Shown in pieces: positions 8,530 through 18,383 of a DNA stretch of 64,000 nt. The translations under genes and the position numbers were made by a program. Origin of the DNA: Thiobacillus denitrificans (GTDB lineage: Bacteria; Pseudomonadota; Gammaproteobacteria; Burkholderiales; Thiobacillaceae). Numbering within the stretch: position 1 is the stretch's first letter; every line of letters starts with the position of its first letter. The notes under the pieces were generated by a model that saw nothing but the letters and a program-made list of their open reading frames with translations, ran no database searches and had not been told where the DNA came from. The stretch covers positions 73,901 to 137,900 of the forward strand of contig NZ_LDUG01000018.1 in NCBI RefSeq assembly GCF_001530125.1, read 5' to 3'.

Positions 8530-9108
8530 TTGAAAAGCCAGGCGCTTACCCTGTTTGACCTGGTCGAGCGGCTGTCGCTGCTGACCCGGGCCGACCTGCG
8601 GCAGGCGGGCGCGGCGCAGGGGCTGCAGCCGGTGCATCTGCAGGTGCTGTTCTATCTGAACCAGGCCAACCGCTTCAGCAATACCCCGCAGGCGCTGACC
8701 GAATACCTCGGCCTGACCAAGGGCACGGTGTCGCAGACGGTGCTGGTGCTGGCGCGCCGCCGATTGATCTCGCGCTACGCCGACCCCCGCGATGGCCGGG
8801 TGGTGCGGCTGATCCTGGCCGAGGGGGGCACCACCCTGCTGAAGACGCTGAGCGCCGGGAGCGCCTGGCGCGATATCGTGCAGACGGCAAGCCAGGCGCG
8901 GGTGACATCGGCGATTGTGGTGCTGCGGCAGGTGCTGGCCCAGGTGCAGGCACAAAGCGGCAAGCACACCTTCGGCGTGTGCGCGACCTGCCGCCACAAC
9001 CAGCGGATCGGACCGCGCAGTTATTTCTGCGGGCTGCTGCAGGAAAAGCTCAGCAGCCCCGAGGTGCGGCGGATCTGCCGCGAGCACGCCCCGCTCGTAG
9101 CGACTTAA
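8530..9108 (+). CDS. MarR-family winged-helix regulator with C-terminal cysteine cluster
   Basis: A 192-residue regulator. Residues about 30-105 carry the MarR fold: LQPVHLQVLFYLNQANRFSN, the recognition-helix region LTEYLGLTKGTVSQTVLVLA, and the wing RRRLISRYADPRDGRVVRLI with the usual Asp-x-Arg. The C-terminal part is unusual, with Cys151-x2-Cys154, Cys167 and Cys183, which could bind a metal or Fe-S cluster. The start is TTG, because an in-frame stop lies five codons upstream and GGGGTAA precedes the TTG. Convergent with argH; the two stop codons lie in a 13-bp tandem repeat (TTAAATGCGCCGG twice, 9105-9130). Ligand and targets unknown. Confidence 0.85.
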   Translation: MKSQALTLFDLVERLSLLTRADLRQAGAAQGLQPVHLQVLFYLNQANRFSNTPQALTEYLGLTKGTVSQTVLVLARRRLISRYADPRDGRVVRLILAEGGTTLLKTLSAGSAWRDIVQTASQARVTSAIVVLRQVLAQVQAQSGKHTFGVCATCRHNQRIGPRSYFCGLLQEKLSSPEVRRICREHAPLVAT

Positions 9109-9117
9109 ATGCGCCGG

Positions 9118-10506
<1,389 letters not shown>

Positions 10507-10522
10507 GGGGCAGGAATGGGGA

Positions 10523-11557
10523 ATGAAAAGAAAGAATCATAACAACCGGCAGGTCGAATTGCCGAACTTCTGTCACCTGGGGGTGAACCTGCGCATCGCG
10601 CTGACGGTGGAAGCGGCGCTGGTGGCCGGCGTGGTGGCACGGGTAGCGGATGCGCAGACGTTTCAGGCGGAATTCATCGCGCTGTCGGCGCTGGCGCAGC
10701 CGGCATTGCTGCTGACCTTGCTGGCCCTGTGTGCGGCGGGGCGCTGGCTGCGTGGCCTGCCCTATCGGCTGGGCGTGGGATTGACGCTGGCGCTGGGCAT
10801 GGTGGTGCCGCTGCTGGTCGCGTTGTTTATGGCCGGCTCGCAGCCGATTCCGCTGACCGGCGTAGCGCTGTTCGCGCTGCTGGCCGGCGCGGGCCTGCTG
10901 GCCTATTTCAACCTGCGCGCCCGCGCCCTGTCGCCCGCCATCACCGAGGCGCGCCTGCAGGCCTTGCAGGCGCGCATCCGTCCGCATTTCCTGTTCAACA
11001 GCCTCAACGCGGTGCTGTCGCTGGTGCGCAGCGACCCGCGCCGCGCCGAGCGCGCGCTGGAAAACATGGCCGATCTTTTCCGTGCGCTGATGGGAGATGC
11101 CCGCCAACTGGCCCCGCTGGAAGACGAGGTGGCGCTCACACGCGCCTATCTGGAACTGGAGCAGTTGCGCCTGGGCGACCGCCTCCAGGTGTCCTGGCAC
11201 ATCAACAAAATGCCGGGCGACGCGCTGATTCCGCCGCTGGTGATCCAGCCGCTGGTGGAAAACGCGGTTTACCACGGCATCGAGCCGCAGCCCGAGGGCG
11301 GCGAGATCAGCCTCAATATCTACCGCAGCGCCGACAAGGTGCACATCGTGGTGCGCAATCCGATCGCTACCGAAGCCAGCCACCACAAGGGCAACCGCAT
11401 CGCGCTGGCGAATATCCGCGAGCGGCTGCTGCTGCATTTCGATCTCGACGCCCAGCTCAAGTTGGAATCGCTGGGTGCCGTTTATCAGGTGCACATCGTC
11501 ATTCCTTATACCCATGAACGCACCCAGCCTGCCCCTGCGCGTCCTCATCGTCGATGA
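10523..11557 (+). CDS. AlgZ/LytS-type sensor histidine kinase
   Basis: Membrane sensor kinase, 344 residues from the chosen ATG, preceded by a purine-rich AGGAATGGGGA. Residues about 20-140 contain four or five hydrophobic segments. The His-kinase domain (PF06580 type) follows, with phospho-acceptor block [20 protein letters not shown] and the N-box [19 protein letters not shown]. The C-terminal 44 bp overlap the response regulator start, so the pair is co-translated. In Pseudomonas the related AlgZ/AlgR pair controls alginate, pili and virulence; the signal and targets here are not evident. Confidence 0.9.
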   Translation: MKRKNHNNRQVELPNFCHLGVNLRIALTVEAALVAGVVARVADAQTFQAEFIALSALAQPALLLTLLALCAAGRWLRGLPYRLGVGLTLALGMVVPLLVALFMAGSQPIPLTGVALFALLAGAGLLAYFNLRARALSPAITEARLQALQARIRPHFLFNSLNAVLSLVRSDPRRAERALENMADLFRALMGDARQLAPLEDEVALTRAYLELEQLRLGDRLQVSWHINKMPGDALIPPLVIQPLVENAVYHGIEPQPEGGEISLNIYRSADKVHIVVRNPIATEASHHKGNRIALANIRERLLLHFDLDAQLKLESLGAVYQVHIVIPYTHERTQPAPARPHRR

Positions 11558-12278
11558 CGAGGCGCCGGCACGTCACCGCCTGCGTGACGTGCTGGCGGAT
11601 TGCGCCGGCCAGCTGCAGGTCGACGTCGTTGGCGAAGCCGACAGCGGGCTGGATGCGCTGAACCAGGTGCAGCAGCAGCCGGTCGACGCGGTGCTGCTCG
11701 ATATCCGCATGCCCGGCATGGACGGCCTCGAATGCGCCGCCCACCTCAACCAGTTGTCGGCCCCGCCCGCCATCATCTTCAGCACCGCCTACGATGCCTA
11801 CGCTTGTCAGGCGTTCGATTTGAATGCGGTCGACTACCTGCTGAAGCCGGTGCGTGCCGACCGCCTGGTGCGTGCCCTGTCGCGGGCGCACCGGCTGAAT
11901 GCGACGGTGCTTGATCATCTGCGTGAGGCGCATCCCAAGGCGCGCACGCACCTGTCGGTGAATGAGAAAGGCCGCATCGTGCTGATCCCGGTGGCGGATA
12001 TTCTCTATCTCAAGGCGGAACTCAAGTACGTCACCGTGCGCACCGCCGCGCGCGAATTCCTGATCGAAGAATCGCTCACCCGGCTGGAAAACGAGTTTGA
12101 CGACGCCTTTCTGCGCATTCACCGCAATTGTCTGGTCGCCAGCGCGCGCATCCGCGAAATCGGCAAATTGCCCGGCGAGGACGACGGCCATTTTCTGCGC
12201 CTGGATGGGCTGGATGAGCGGCTGATGGTGAGCCGTCGCCAGTACTCCGCTTTGCGCGAAAAAATCAGGGCTTTTTAA
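11514..12278 (+). CDS. AlgR/LytR-type response regulator (REC-LytTR)
   Basis: A 254-residue regulator. The receiver domain (about 1-120) opens [20 protein letters not shown], has the phospho-acceptor Asp in VDAVLLDIRMPGMDGLE and the switch residues in FSTAYDAYACQAF. A LytTR DNA-binding domain (about 145-250) follows, with VADILYLKAELKYVTVRT and FLRIHRNCLVASARI. Translation starts inside the kinase gene. Confidence 0.93.
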   Translation: MNAPSLPLRVLIVDDEAPARHRLRDVLADCAGQLQVDVVGEADSGLDALNQVQQQPVDAVLLDIRMPGMDGLECAAHLNQLSAPPAIIFSTAYDAYACQAFDLNAVDYLLKPVRADRLVRALSRAHRLNATVLDHLREAHPKARTHLSVNEKGRIVLIPVADILYLKAELKYVTVRTAAREFLIEESLTRLENEFDDAFLRIHRNCLVASARIREIGKLPGEDDGHFLRLDGLDERLMVSRRQYSALREKIRAF

Positions 12279-12579
12279 GACGCTGCAGCCTGTATGGGCC
12301 GGCTCAAAAACGATCTTGAATCCGGGCTGAAATCGAAAAACGATCGATTCGCCCCGGTTTTTACCCAAGTTAAGGAAGAAAATTAACCTATTTATCAGTA
12401 AGTTAGTCCGCACCTACAACTAAAGTTGTATAGCCAAAATTTGATCCCTTTCGTAGCATGCAAAGGCTTGCTGTTTGCGCTGCAAGCAGGAAGTTCTCCG
12501 CAACGAGGGTTGTCTCCTCCGTTCCGCCGGGTTCGCAAGAACCCGGCTTTTTTTTGTCCGCGCTCGGTATCATGGTGGG
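12279..12579. other. Intergenic region with possible small RNA
   Basis: About 300 bp between algR-like and nudF. The left two thirds are AT-rich. The right part holds a stem-forming stretch (around 12465-12490, GCAAAGGCTTGC and GCTGCAAGC) and ends in a strong terminator 25 bp before nudF. This could be a leader or a small RNA; no RNA family was recognised. Confidence 0.3.
12526..12555 (+). terminator. Rho-independent terminator upstream of nudF
   Basis: GCCGGGTTC-GCAA-GAACCCGGC followed by eight T. A perfect 9-bp stem on the plus strand, ending any rightward transcript just before nudF. Confidence 0.9.
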
Positions 12580-13137
12580 ATGAAAAACGACATCACGGAC
12601 CTTACCGAAACCGAACTGGCCAGCGAAACCGTCTTCAAGGGCAGGTTGATGCACGTCAAGTGCGACCGCGTGCGCCTGCCCGATGGATGCGAGTCGACGC
12701 GCGAATACATCGTTCATCCCGGTGCCGTCGTCATCATCCCGGTGTTCGACAACGGCGACCTGCTACTGGAGCGCCAGCACCGCTACCCGCTGCACCGCGA
12801 CTTCATCGAACTGCCGGCGGGCAAGATCGACCCCTGTGAGGACGACCTCAGCTGCGCGAAGCGCGAACTGGAAGAGGAAACCGGCTACACCGCCGCCGAG
12901 TGGCGCGAGGTCACCACCATCTATCCCTGCATCGGCTATTCGGATGAGCGGCTGGCGTTCTACCTGGCGCGCGGGCTGGCACCCGGCAACCACGGCCGCG
13001 ACCACGACGAATTCCTGGAAATCCTGCGGGTGCCGTTCGGCGAGGCGATGGACTGGCTGCGCAGCGGCAAAATCTGCGAAACCAAGACCGTGATCGGCTT
13101 GTTCTGGCTGGAAAAAATCCTCGATCAGGGCTGGTAG
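12580..13137 (+). CDS. nudF: ADP-ribose pyrophosphatase-type NUDIX hydrolase
   Basis: A 185-residue NUDIX hydrolase, probably cleaving ADP-ribose to AMP and ribose-5-phosphate. The Nudix box is complete: G-x5-E-x7-REL-x-EE-x-G in the stretch from GKIDPCEDD to REL-EEETGY, near residues 87-109. The N-terminal part (FKGRLMHVKCDRVRLPDG) matches the NudF/ADPRase subgroup. I chose MKNDITD because the longer frame runs back through the terminator hairpin. Substrate preference is inferred from subgroup resemblance. Confidence 0.87.
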   Translation: MKNDITDLTETELASETVFKGRLMHVKCDRVRLPDGCESTREYIVHPGAVVIIPVFDNGDLLLERQHRYPLHRDFIELPAGKIDPCEDDLSCAKRELEEETGYTAAEWREVTTIYPCIGYSDERLAFYLARGLAPGNHGRDHDEFLEILRVPFGEAMDWLRSGKICETKTVIGLFWLEKILDQGW

Positions 13138-13157
13138 ATGAACACCTTGGATTAACG

Positions 13158-14348
13158 CTAGACGGGGGTTTGGGGCGAGCGACTCTCCTGCTCAAAATCC
13201 TGCGGCACCCCTGACGTAATAAGTCGGTTTGCCAAATCTGCAATGCCCGGCACCCAGCGCAAGCTTTCAACAGTGCGGATTTCGCTGGGGATAAGCAGTC
13301 GCCCTTGCGTCCACTGCCCGTGCCCCATCTGGTGGGGGCGCACTTCGCGGCCGCTCAGTCGAGTGACTAGGGCGAAAATTTCCAAGCCGCGCACGTCAGT
13401 GTCGCCCCAGTGGTAAAACGGGGTGGCTTGGCTGAGTTCCTGCCCCAAGCGCTTAAATACAGACTGGATGCTGGGATTGGGAAACCCGCCGGTATAAAGG
13501 ATGAATCCCGTATCAGGCACTTCCCGGCAATGGCGGGCAAAGCTGGTCCAGTTTTCGATACTGAGCACATAGCCCGGCCGCTCGGGTAGCACCAGATTGG
13601 CCAAGGTTTCGCCAGGCAGGCCGATCCAGGGACGTACTTCGGACAAATCCAGCAGGGTCTGTTCTCCGCGCAGGCTCACTGCCCCCCGCAACAAAACGGG
13701 TTGCGGTGTTTTGATCAAACCCAGCGAATGATAGAGGTCGTCAACATCCCGGGATTCGCAGTCATGCGCCTTGCACCAGGCTTCGGCAAAGCTGGCTTTT
13801 AGGCGTTCCATCGCTTTGGAGTCATCTGTGACCTGAACGCTGAAACTGCGCAGGTCGAGGTTCTCTTGTTGATTGTGGTTGACAGCAAGCAAGGCTTTGA
13901 ATAGCCGCTCGATGTCGGCGGCATGTTGCGGTAAACGCAGCCGTAGCGCAGCGTCTCCCCGTTGCCAACGGGTGGCCGCGTTATCCCAGCAGGTTTGCAG
14001 CCACGGCGGTGCGTGTTCTAGCAGGAGGGTGATCCGTGGCGCAAGAGCGACCACCTGGGTTCGGGCAGGCGTGCGGCCAAGGAAGCCAGCCAGCTTGTGC
14101 CCGTCAACAAGCAGCACGCGTCGCAATTCGTGCTCGGCTTCAAAACGCCCCCATTCAAGCGTGACTGCACCGCATGCTGCTGCGTTCGCCATGACCGCAT
14201 GAAAACTTTCGCGGCAGTTTCCCGACGTGGCTCGATAACCGCCGCTGTCGCGTCCCGCCAGGCTGAGGCTGAGCGTTTTACTGCTGTTGTCGCTGCGCTG
14301 CCAACGCTCGAACAAGGTATTGAGCAGTCCGAGCGCGGGATCAGTCAT
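13158..14348 (-). CDS. jetD: Wadjet nuclease subunit JetD (TOPRIM, topoisomerase VI A-like)
   Basis: The DNA-cleaving subunit of Wadjet, which cuts closed circular plasmid DNA extruded by the JetABC condensin. The 396-residue product has an N-terminal arm domain (DUF3322-like) and a C-terminal TOPRIM-like domain (DUF2220-like). Likely catalytic acids are visible: Glu in YVLSIENWTSFARH and the Asp-x-Asp of YHWGDTDVRGLEIFA. Start MTDPALGLL overlaps the jetC end by 8 bp, so it is last in the jetABCD operon. Length is usual for JetD. Role from published work on the family; activity here inferred. Confidence 0.93.
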   Translation of the reverse strand: MTDPALGLLNTLFERWQRSDNSSKTLSLSLAGRDSGGYRATSGNCRESFHAVMANAAACGAVTLEWGRFEAEHELRRVLLVDGHKLAGFLGRTPARTQVVALAPRITLLLEHAPPWLQTCWDNAATRWQRGDAALRLRLPQHAADIERLFKALLAVNHNQQENLDLRSFSVQVTDDSKAMERLKASFAEAWCKAHDCESRDVDDLYHSLGLIKTPQPVLLRGAVSLRGEQTLLDLSEVRPWIGLPGETLANLVLPERPGYVLSIENWTSFARHCREVPDTGFILYTGGFPNPSIQSVFKRLGQELSQATPFYHWGDTDVRGLEIFALVTRLSGREVRPHQMGHGQWTQGRLLIPSEIRTVESLRWVPGIADLANRLITSGVPQDFEQESRSPQTPV

Positions 14349-17300
14349 ACGTCTTGAACGGATTGTCGATGGCAAGCAGCGCATGCAGCGCAGGTTTGAA
14401 ATATTGCGACTCGATAGAAACCGCGCCGCCGTCGCGATACACGTTGACGATGGTGTCCATTTCCTCAGCCAACAGGGCATGGCGCTCGTCGGGCGCGGCG
14501 ATTATTGCCTGCACCCCAAGATCGCGCAGGAAGGCGAGCGCACTTTGCGTATTGCCCACATCCAGTTTGCTGAATGCCTCGTCGAATAAGGCCAGCGCCA
14601 TGCCGCCTTTCACTTTACCAGTAGATTCGTCACGCTCCAGCCGGTAGGTGGCCGCCAGCGCCGCGCCAATGGCGACATAAAACGGCGCCTGATGCTCACC
14701 GCCGGAGCCTTTGCCCAGGCGGTGCGATAACAAGGCAGCGGAACCTGCCCGATTGGGATCCTTCATTTCCACGTCGAAGTGGTAGTAGTTGCGGTAATCA
14801 GCCAGCTTGTCTTCCAGCGCGCTGGCTCCGTCGGCACCGCCCATGAGCAGTTCGCGGACTTTTTTGCGCGCTTCGAAATGCTCGGAGCCCGGCAAGGCCT
14901 GCGTATCGAACAGGCTGCCGACATTGGCTTGTACTTCGGCGGTGGCCGAGCGCACCCATTCGATCAGCGGCTTGTACTCGGCTTTGGGAAGCTTCTTGAA
15001 CTGGTACACTTCGCCGTGGAAATCGCGTTTTTTCAGGTTGCGATTGAGTTCATCGAGCGCATCGTCGATGCCGGCCAGATTGTCGCGCAACAGGCCGATG
15101 AACTGTGCGTGGAAAATTTGTTCAGCATCCAGCCTGGCTTTCTCGGCGCGATCAGTCAGGCCGGCAAGCTGAGTGTCTTCCAGGTTGGTGAGGTTGGCGA
15201 TGCTCCAGGCTTCTAGTTCTGCATGCAGGGCTTCGGGCGCATGGTTGGTCGAGCCTGGCAGCAAAGCGGAATACTTCAGCGCATATTCGCGCAGATCACC
15301 GTGCGCGGCATCCCGGCTCTGAGCCTGATCAGTGCGGTTTTTTCGGGTGCGCTGGCGGGCGACTTCCTCCACTTTGTTGAGGTCTTCACCATATTCAGTC
15401 AGCAGGCGCTCGAATTGGGCAGAAGCCTCTGCCATCTTGAGGGTCGCGGACTGGGTGCGGCGCGTGCGTTCCTCGGTGGCTTGCGCGAATGCCACATTAT
15501 TCTGGCGATTCTTCTCTTCCTGAATAGTGGTTTGTTTTAATAAGCCTGTTTTCAGCGCTTCAAGTGCGCTGAACTTCCCCTTACGCGTTTCTATGCTGTT
15601 CTGAGTCGCTTTGAATTTTTGTTTAAGGGTGTCTGCCTCTTTCAGGTCGAGCTGCCCCAATTCTTCGTTCAGACGCTTTATCTTTGCTTGAGCGTCAGCT
15701 CGGCTCCCAGCCAGTGCAGTCAGCTCGATGCCATTTTCCAGCTTGCGTGCAAAGTCAGCCAAGGCTTCGGAGACACCCGCAAGGCATTTATGAGCGCGAT
15801 CAGCCTTGGCGTATTTGTCGGCATCCGCCTGAAACTGTTGTTCCAGGCGCTTGCGCGTGAGTTCGCGGCTGGCGCGTCCCAGTAGGTGGTCTTGCACAGG
15901 CGCCATGCGTTCGATGGCACCGTTGGCGGCAAGCATGCCGTCGTCCGTGGCGGCGCGATCCTGGCGCAGGAGTTCATCCTCCGTTTCCACCCGCATCACA
16001 CGACCGAGCAGACGATTGATATAGGCGCGGGCATGGTCGTCGTCGGTGGTGACGATTTCTGCCAGCGAACCCGACTCGCAACGCTTCAACCAGTCCTGGG
16101 TTTTGCGTGTGTTGATTACGCGTGCGCCAAACAGCTCTCGACCCTGACGGCGGTAGACGGTGATGGCGTCACGCGCACCCTCGGGTGCGACGATCAGGGC
16201 TTCGCGATTGCTGCCGAGATAGCGCTCGATGCAGTCCCGCCAGCGTTCGTCCACGATTTCCACGCAATCGCACAGTGGGCGGCTACCGATGTTGTGCTGG
16301 TCGAGCAGGGCGATGAGGGCTTGGGTTTTCCTCGACAAAGGGGTTTCTCCGCGTTGAAGGGTCTGCAGCCGCTCGCGCAAACCCAACAAGTCGGTGTTCA
16401 TGGCTTCAACTTCATTTCCGAATTTCCTCGTGCGTTCCTTTATGCCTGACAGCACAGCTTCAAGCCCAGTGCGGACTTCGTTGGCAAGCTGTTCGACGAT
16501 CTCGGGTGCTTCGGGCCAAATAGGGACGAGCAACTCGTCCTTGGGGAGCGTATCCGCAAGCGCTTCCAACACAGTCGTCAAAGGCTTGGGCAGGTCTTCA
16601 CGGAAGTCGAGCAGTTTCCAGACGACGGAGAGATTTCGCCGAATTGAGTTCAGGTCGTTGCCAGCCTGGTTTGCGTGGGTCCGCTGCGTCTCAATACGCG
16701 CTTCCAGTTCCCGACGTTTGGCCTCGCTGCCGCTTGCTTCGATGAGCCCAGTGAGGCGCAGGATTTCTGCTTGATCCTGCTCGTTCTGCTTGCCCAAGGC
16801 GCTGAACTCCATGTCTAGCGCCTTGTTTTTTTGCTCGAGTTGTTCCAGTTCTTCTTCGATGTGTGCCCGTTCGTCGTCCAGCCGTAGCACCGCCGCTTCC
16901 ATCTCGATCCAGTCGTATTGCACCGCTCGCTGTCCCCGACGTGCCGCCTCCAAATAATGGGCCTGGACAAGCTTGAGCGCGGCGATGCGGTCGCGCACTT
17001 CCTTGGTTTTAACTTCGATGAGCCGATAATTTTTGAGCGATTCCTGCAAGGCCTTCACCCTGATGGGCTTGTCGTCGAGGATGTGGCGGCGCACGAATTC
17101 GGATACATCCTTGATCGGCGCGAACGTCACGGCATTTTTTAGGCTGCGTGCGAAACGGGTCGGCTCAAAAGAACGGCCGCCATAACCGAGCGCCTCGCCC
17201 AAACGTTTAATGAAGCGTCCAGACTCGTTCAGGTTCTCGAACTCCGCGCGCTGCGCGTGGCAACGGCGGCGCAGGTCTTCCCTTACACGCTCCCAGGGAA

Positions 17301-17769
17301 TCGGGCGGTCTTCGCCCCCGACCGATTCGATGAGGTCGCGCAAAATCAATGAGGCACGCGGCACGATAAAACGACCATCTACCTCGAATACGCCGTTCTC
17401 AAGGTGGGCGTGCATGGCGAGGCCGATGGCGGTCTCGTCGTTGGTTTCATCATCGCGAAAACACAGCACGATATAAGAAACAGCCTGCCGACGCGGCGCC
17501 AGATCGGGATCGAGGTCTGCGCCGGTAGAAGGGTCGCGCACCACGCCCAGACAATATTCACGCAACGTGCGCCGGCTTTTTTCGCCCGCGCTGGCGTTGA
17601 GTTGAATCAGTCGCTGGTCGCCGCCGAGCAATACGGCCTGGATCGCATCCAGCACCGACGATTTTCCCGCAGCGTTCGGGCCGATGAATGCAGTATTGCC
17701 CTCGATGTCAATCTGCTCGGCTGATAGCAGATACCAGTTGACCAGCAGGATGCGGTTGAGCAGCTTCAT
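14341..17769 (-). CDS. jetC: Wadjet SMC-like ATPase JetC (MukB/MksB type)
   Basis: Loop-extruding SMC motor of Wadjet, 1,142 residues. The N-terminal head has Walker A GPNAAGKSSVLDAIQAV at about residues 32-48. Long heptad-rich coiled coils cover about 260-440 and 640-850, flanking a hinge near 480-600. The C-terminal head has the ABC signature GKGSGGEHQAPFYVAIGAAL and Walker B GGMALALFDEAFSKLD. It overlaps jetB by 4 bp (ATGA) and jetD by 8 bp. Size and the SGGEHQ signature place it with MksB/JetC rather than chromosomal Smc. Confidence 0.95.
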   Translation of the reverse strand: MKLLNRILLVNWYLLSAEQIDIEGNTAFIGPNAAGKSSVLDAIQAVLLGGDQRLIQLNASAGEKSRRTLREYCLGVVRDPSTGADLDPDLAPRRQAVSYIVLCFRDDETNDETAIGLAMHAHLENGVFEVDGRFIVPRASLILRDLIESVGGEDRPIPWERVREDLRRRCHAQRAEFENLNESGRFIKRLGEALGYGGRSFEPTRFARSLKNAVTFAPIKDVSEFVRRHILDDKPIRVKALQESLKNYRLIEVKTKEVRDRIAALKLVQAHYLEAARRGQRAVQYDWIEMEAAVLRLDDERAHIEEELEQLEQKNKALDMEFSALGKQNEQDQAEILRLTGLIEASGSEAKRRELEARIETQRTHANQAGNDLNSIRRNLSVVWKLLDFREDLPKPLTTVLEALADTLPKDELLVPIWPEAPEIVEQLANEVRTGLEAVLSGIKERTRKFGNEVEAMNTDLLGLRERLQTLQRGETPLSRKTQALIALLDQHNIGSRPLCDCVEIVDERWRDCIERYLGSNREALIVAPEGARDAITVYRRQGRELFGARVINTRKTQDWLKRCESGSLAEIVTTDDDHARAYINRLLGRVMRVETEDELLRQDRAATDDGMLAANGAIERMAPVQDHLLGRASRELTRKRLEQQFQADADKYAKADRAHKCLAGVSEALADFARKLENGIELTALAGSRADAQAKIKRLNEELGQLDLKEADTLKQKFKATQNSIETRKGKFSALEALKTGLLKQTTIQEEKNRQNNVAFAQATEERTRRTQSATLKMAEASAQFERLLTEYGEDLNKVEEVARQRTRKNRTDQAQSRDAAHGDLREYALKYSALLPGSTNHAPEALHAELEAWSIANLTNLEDTQLAGLTDRAEKARLDAEQIFHAQFIGLLRDNLAGIDDALDELNRNLKKRDFHGEVYQFKKLPKAEYKPLIEWVRSATAEVQANVGSLFDTQALPGSEHFEARKKVRELLMGGADGASALEDKLADYRNYYHFDVEMKDPNRAGSAALLSHRLGKGSGGEHQAPFYVAIGAALAATYRLERDESTGKVKGGMALALFDEAFSKLDVGNTQSALAFLRDLGVQAIIAAPDERHALLAEEMDTIVNVYRDGGAVSIESQYFKPALHALLAIDNPFKTYD

Positions 17770-18383
17770 TGTTCGCCCGCTTCTGGCAGGCCGATTTCAT
17801 TGGCTTGCCCGGCCTTTTCCAGGTGTGCTTCCAGCCGTTCCAGGCAGTGGTCTCCCGCTACCTGGCGCAAGGCTGGCAACAGGGCAATTCGGGGTAGACC
17901 CGTGGCGGCATCTTCGTCACCGAATCGCAGCAGACCGTGACGTTGAAAGTGTTTGAGCAGGCCGATGTAATCGCCTTTCTTAGGGGATTCGCGGTGGGTC
18001 AACGCAAGGTAGCGTTCCAGCAGATCGGCTGCGCTTAGATGTACCTTGCCATCCTGCGTTTGGCGCGCCTCCACGCCTTCCTCGAAAGCTAGCCGCGCAA
18101 CAAAAAGAAGCAGAGTTTCGGTGAGATCAAGGCGCAGATAGGTCTCTTCATCGCCCGGCAGTACGCCGACGTAGCCAAAATCCTGATCCAGATAAAGTTG
18201 CCAGCCCAACGCATCGAAGAGCGCGCGAAAGTACTCGAAATGGTCAGTAATCAAGCGGTAGTGTGGGCGCTCGTCGGCCAGGTAGAGAAATTGCCTGGTC
18301 AATAAGGCATTGGCCGCGCTCTTGAAGTCGGATTCGCTGAGTTCATCGTTGCGGTCGAGCAGGTGTTTGAGGTCGCGTAGCAT
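17766..18383 (-). CDS. jetB: Wadjet subunit JetB (MukE/MksE-like)
   Basis: The 205-residue kite-type subunit that joins the kleisin JetA to the JetC heads. The sequence (MLRDLKHLLDRNDELSESDF, RQFLYLADERPHYRLITDHF, LGWQLYLDQDFGYVGVLPGD) resembles DUF4194/MksE proteins. I chose the ATG overlapping the jetA stop by one base (TGATG) because upstream residues are the jetA end in another frame. Tight overlaps on both sides indicate coupled translation. Confidence 0.92.
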   Translation of the reverse strand: MLRDLKHLLDRNDELSESDFKSAANALLTRQFLYLADERPHYRLITDHFEYFRALFDALGWQLYLDQDFGYVGVLPGDEETYLRLDLTETLLLFVARLAFEEGVEARQTQDGKVHLSAADLLERYLALTHRESPKKGDYIGLLKHFQRHGLLRFGDEDAATGLPRIALLPALRQVAGDHCLERLEAHLEKAGQANEIGLPEAGEQ

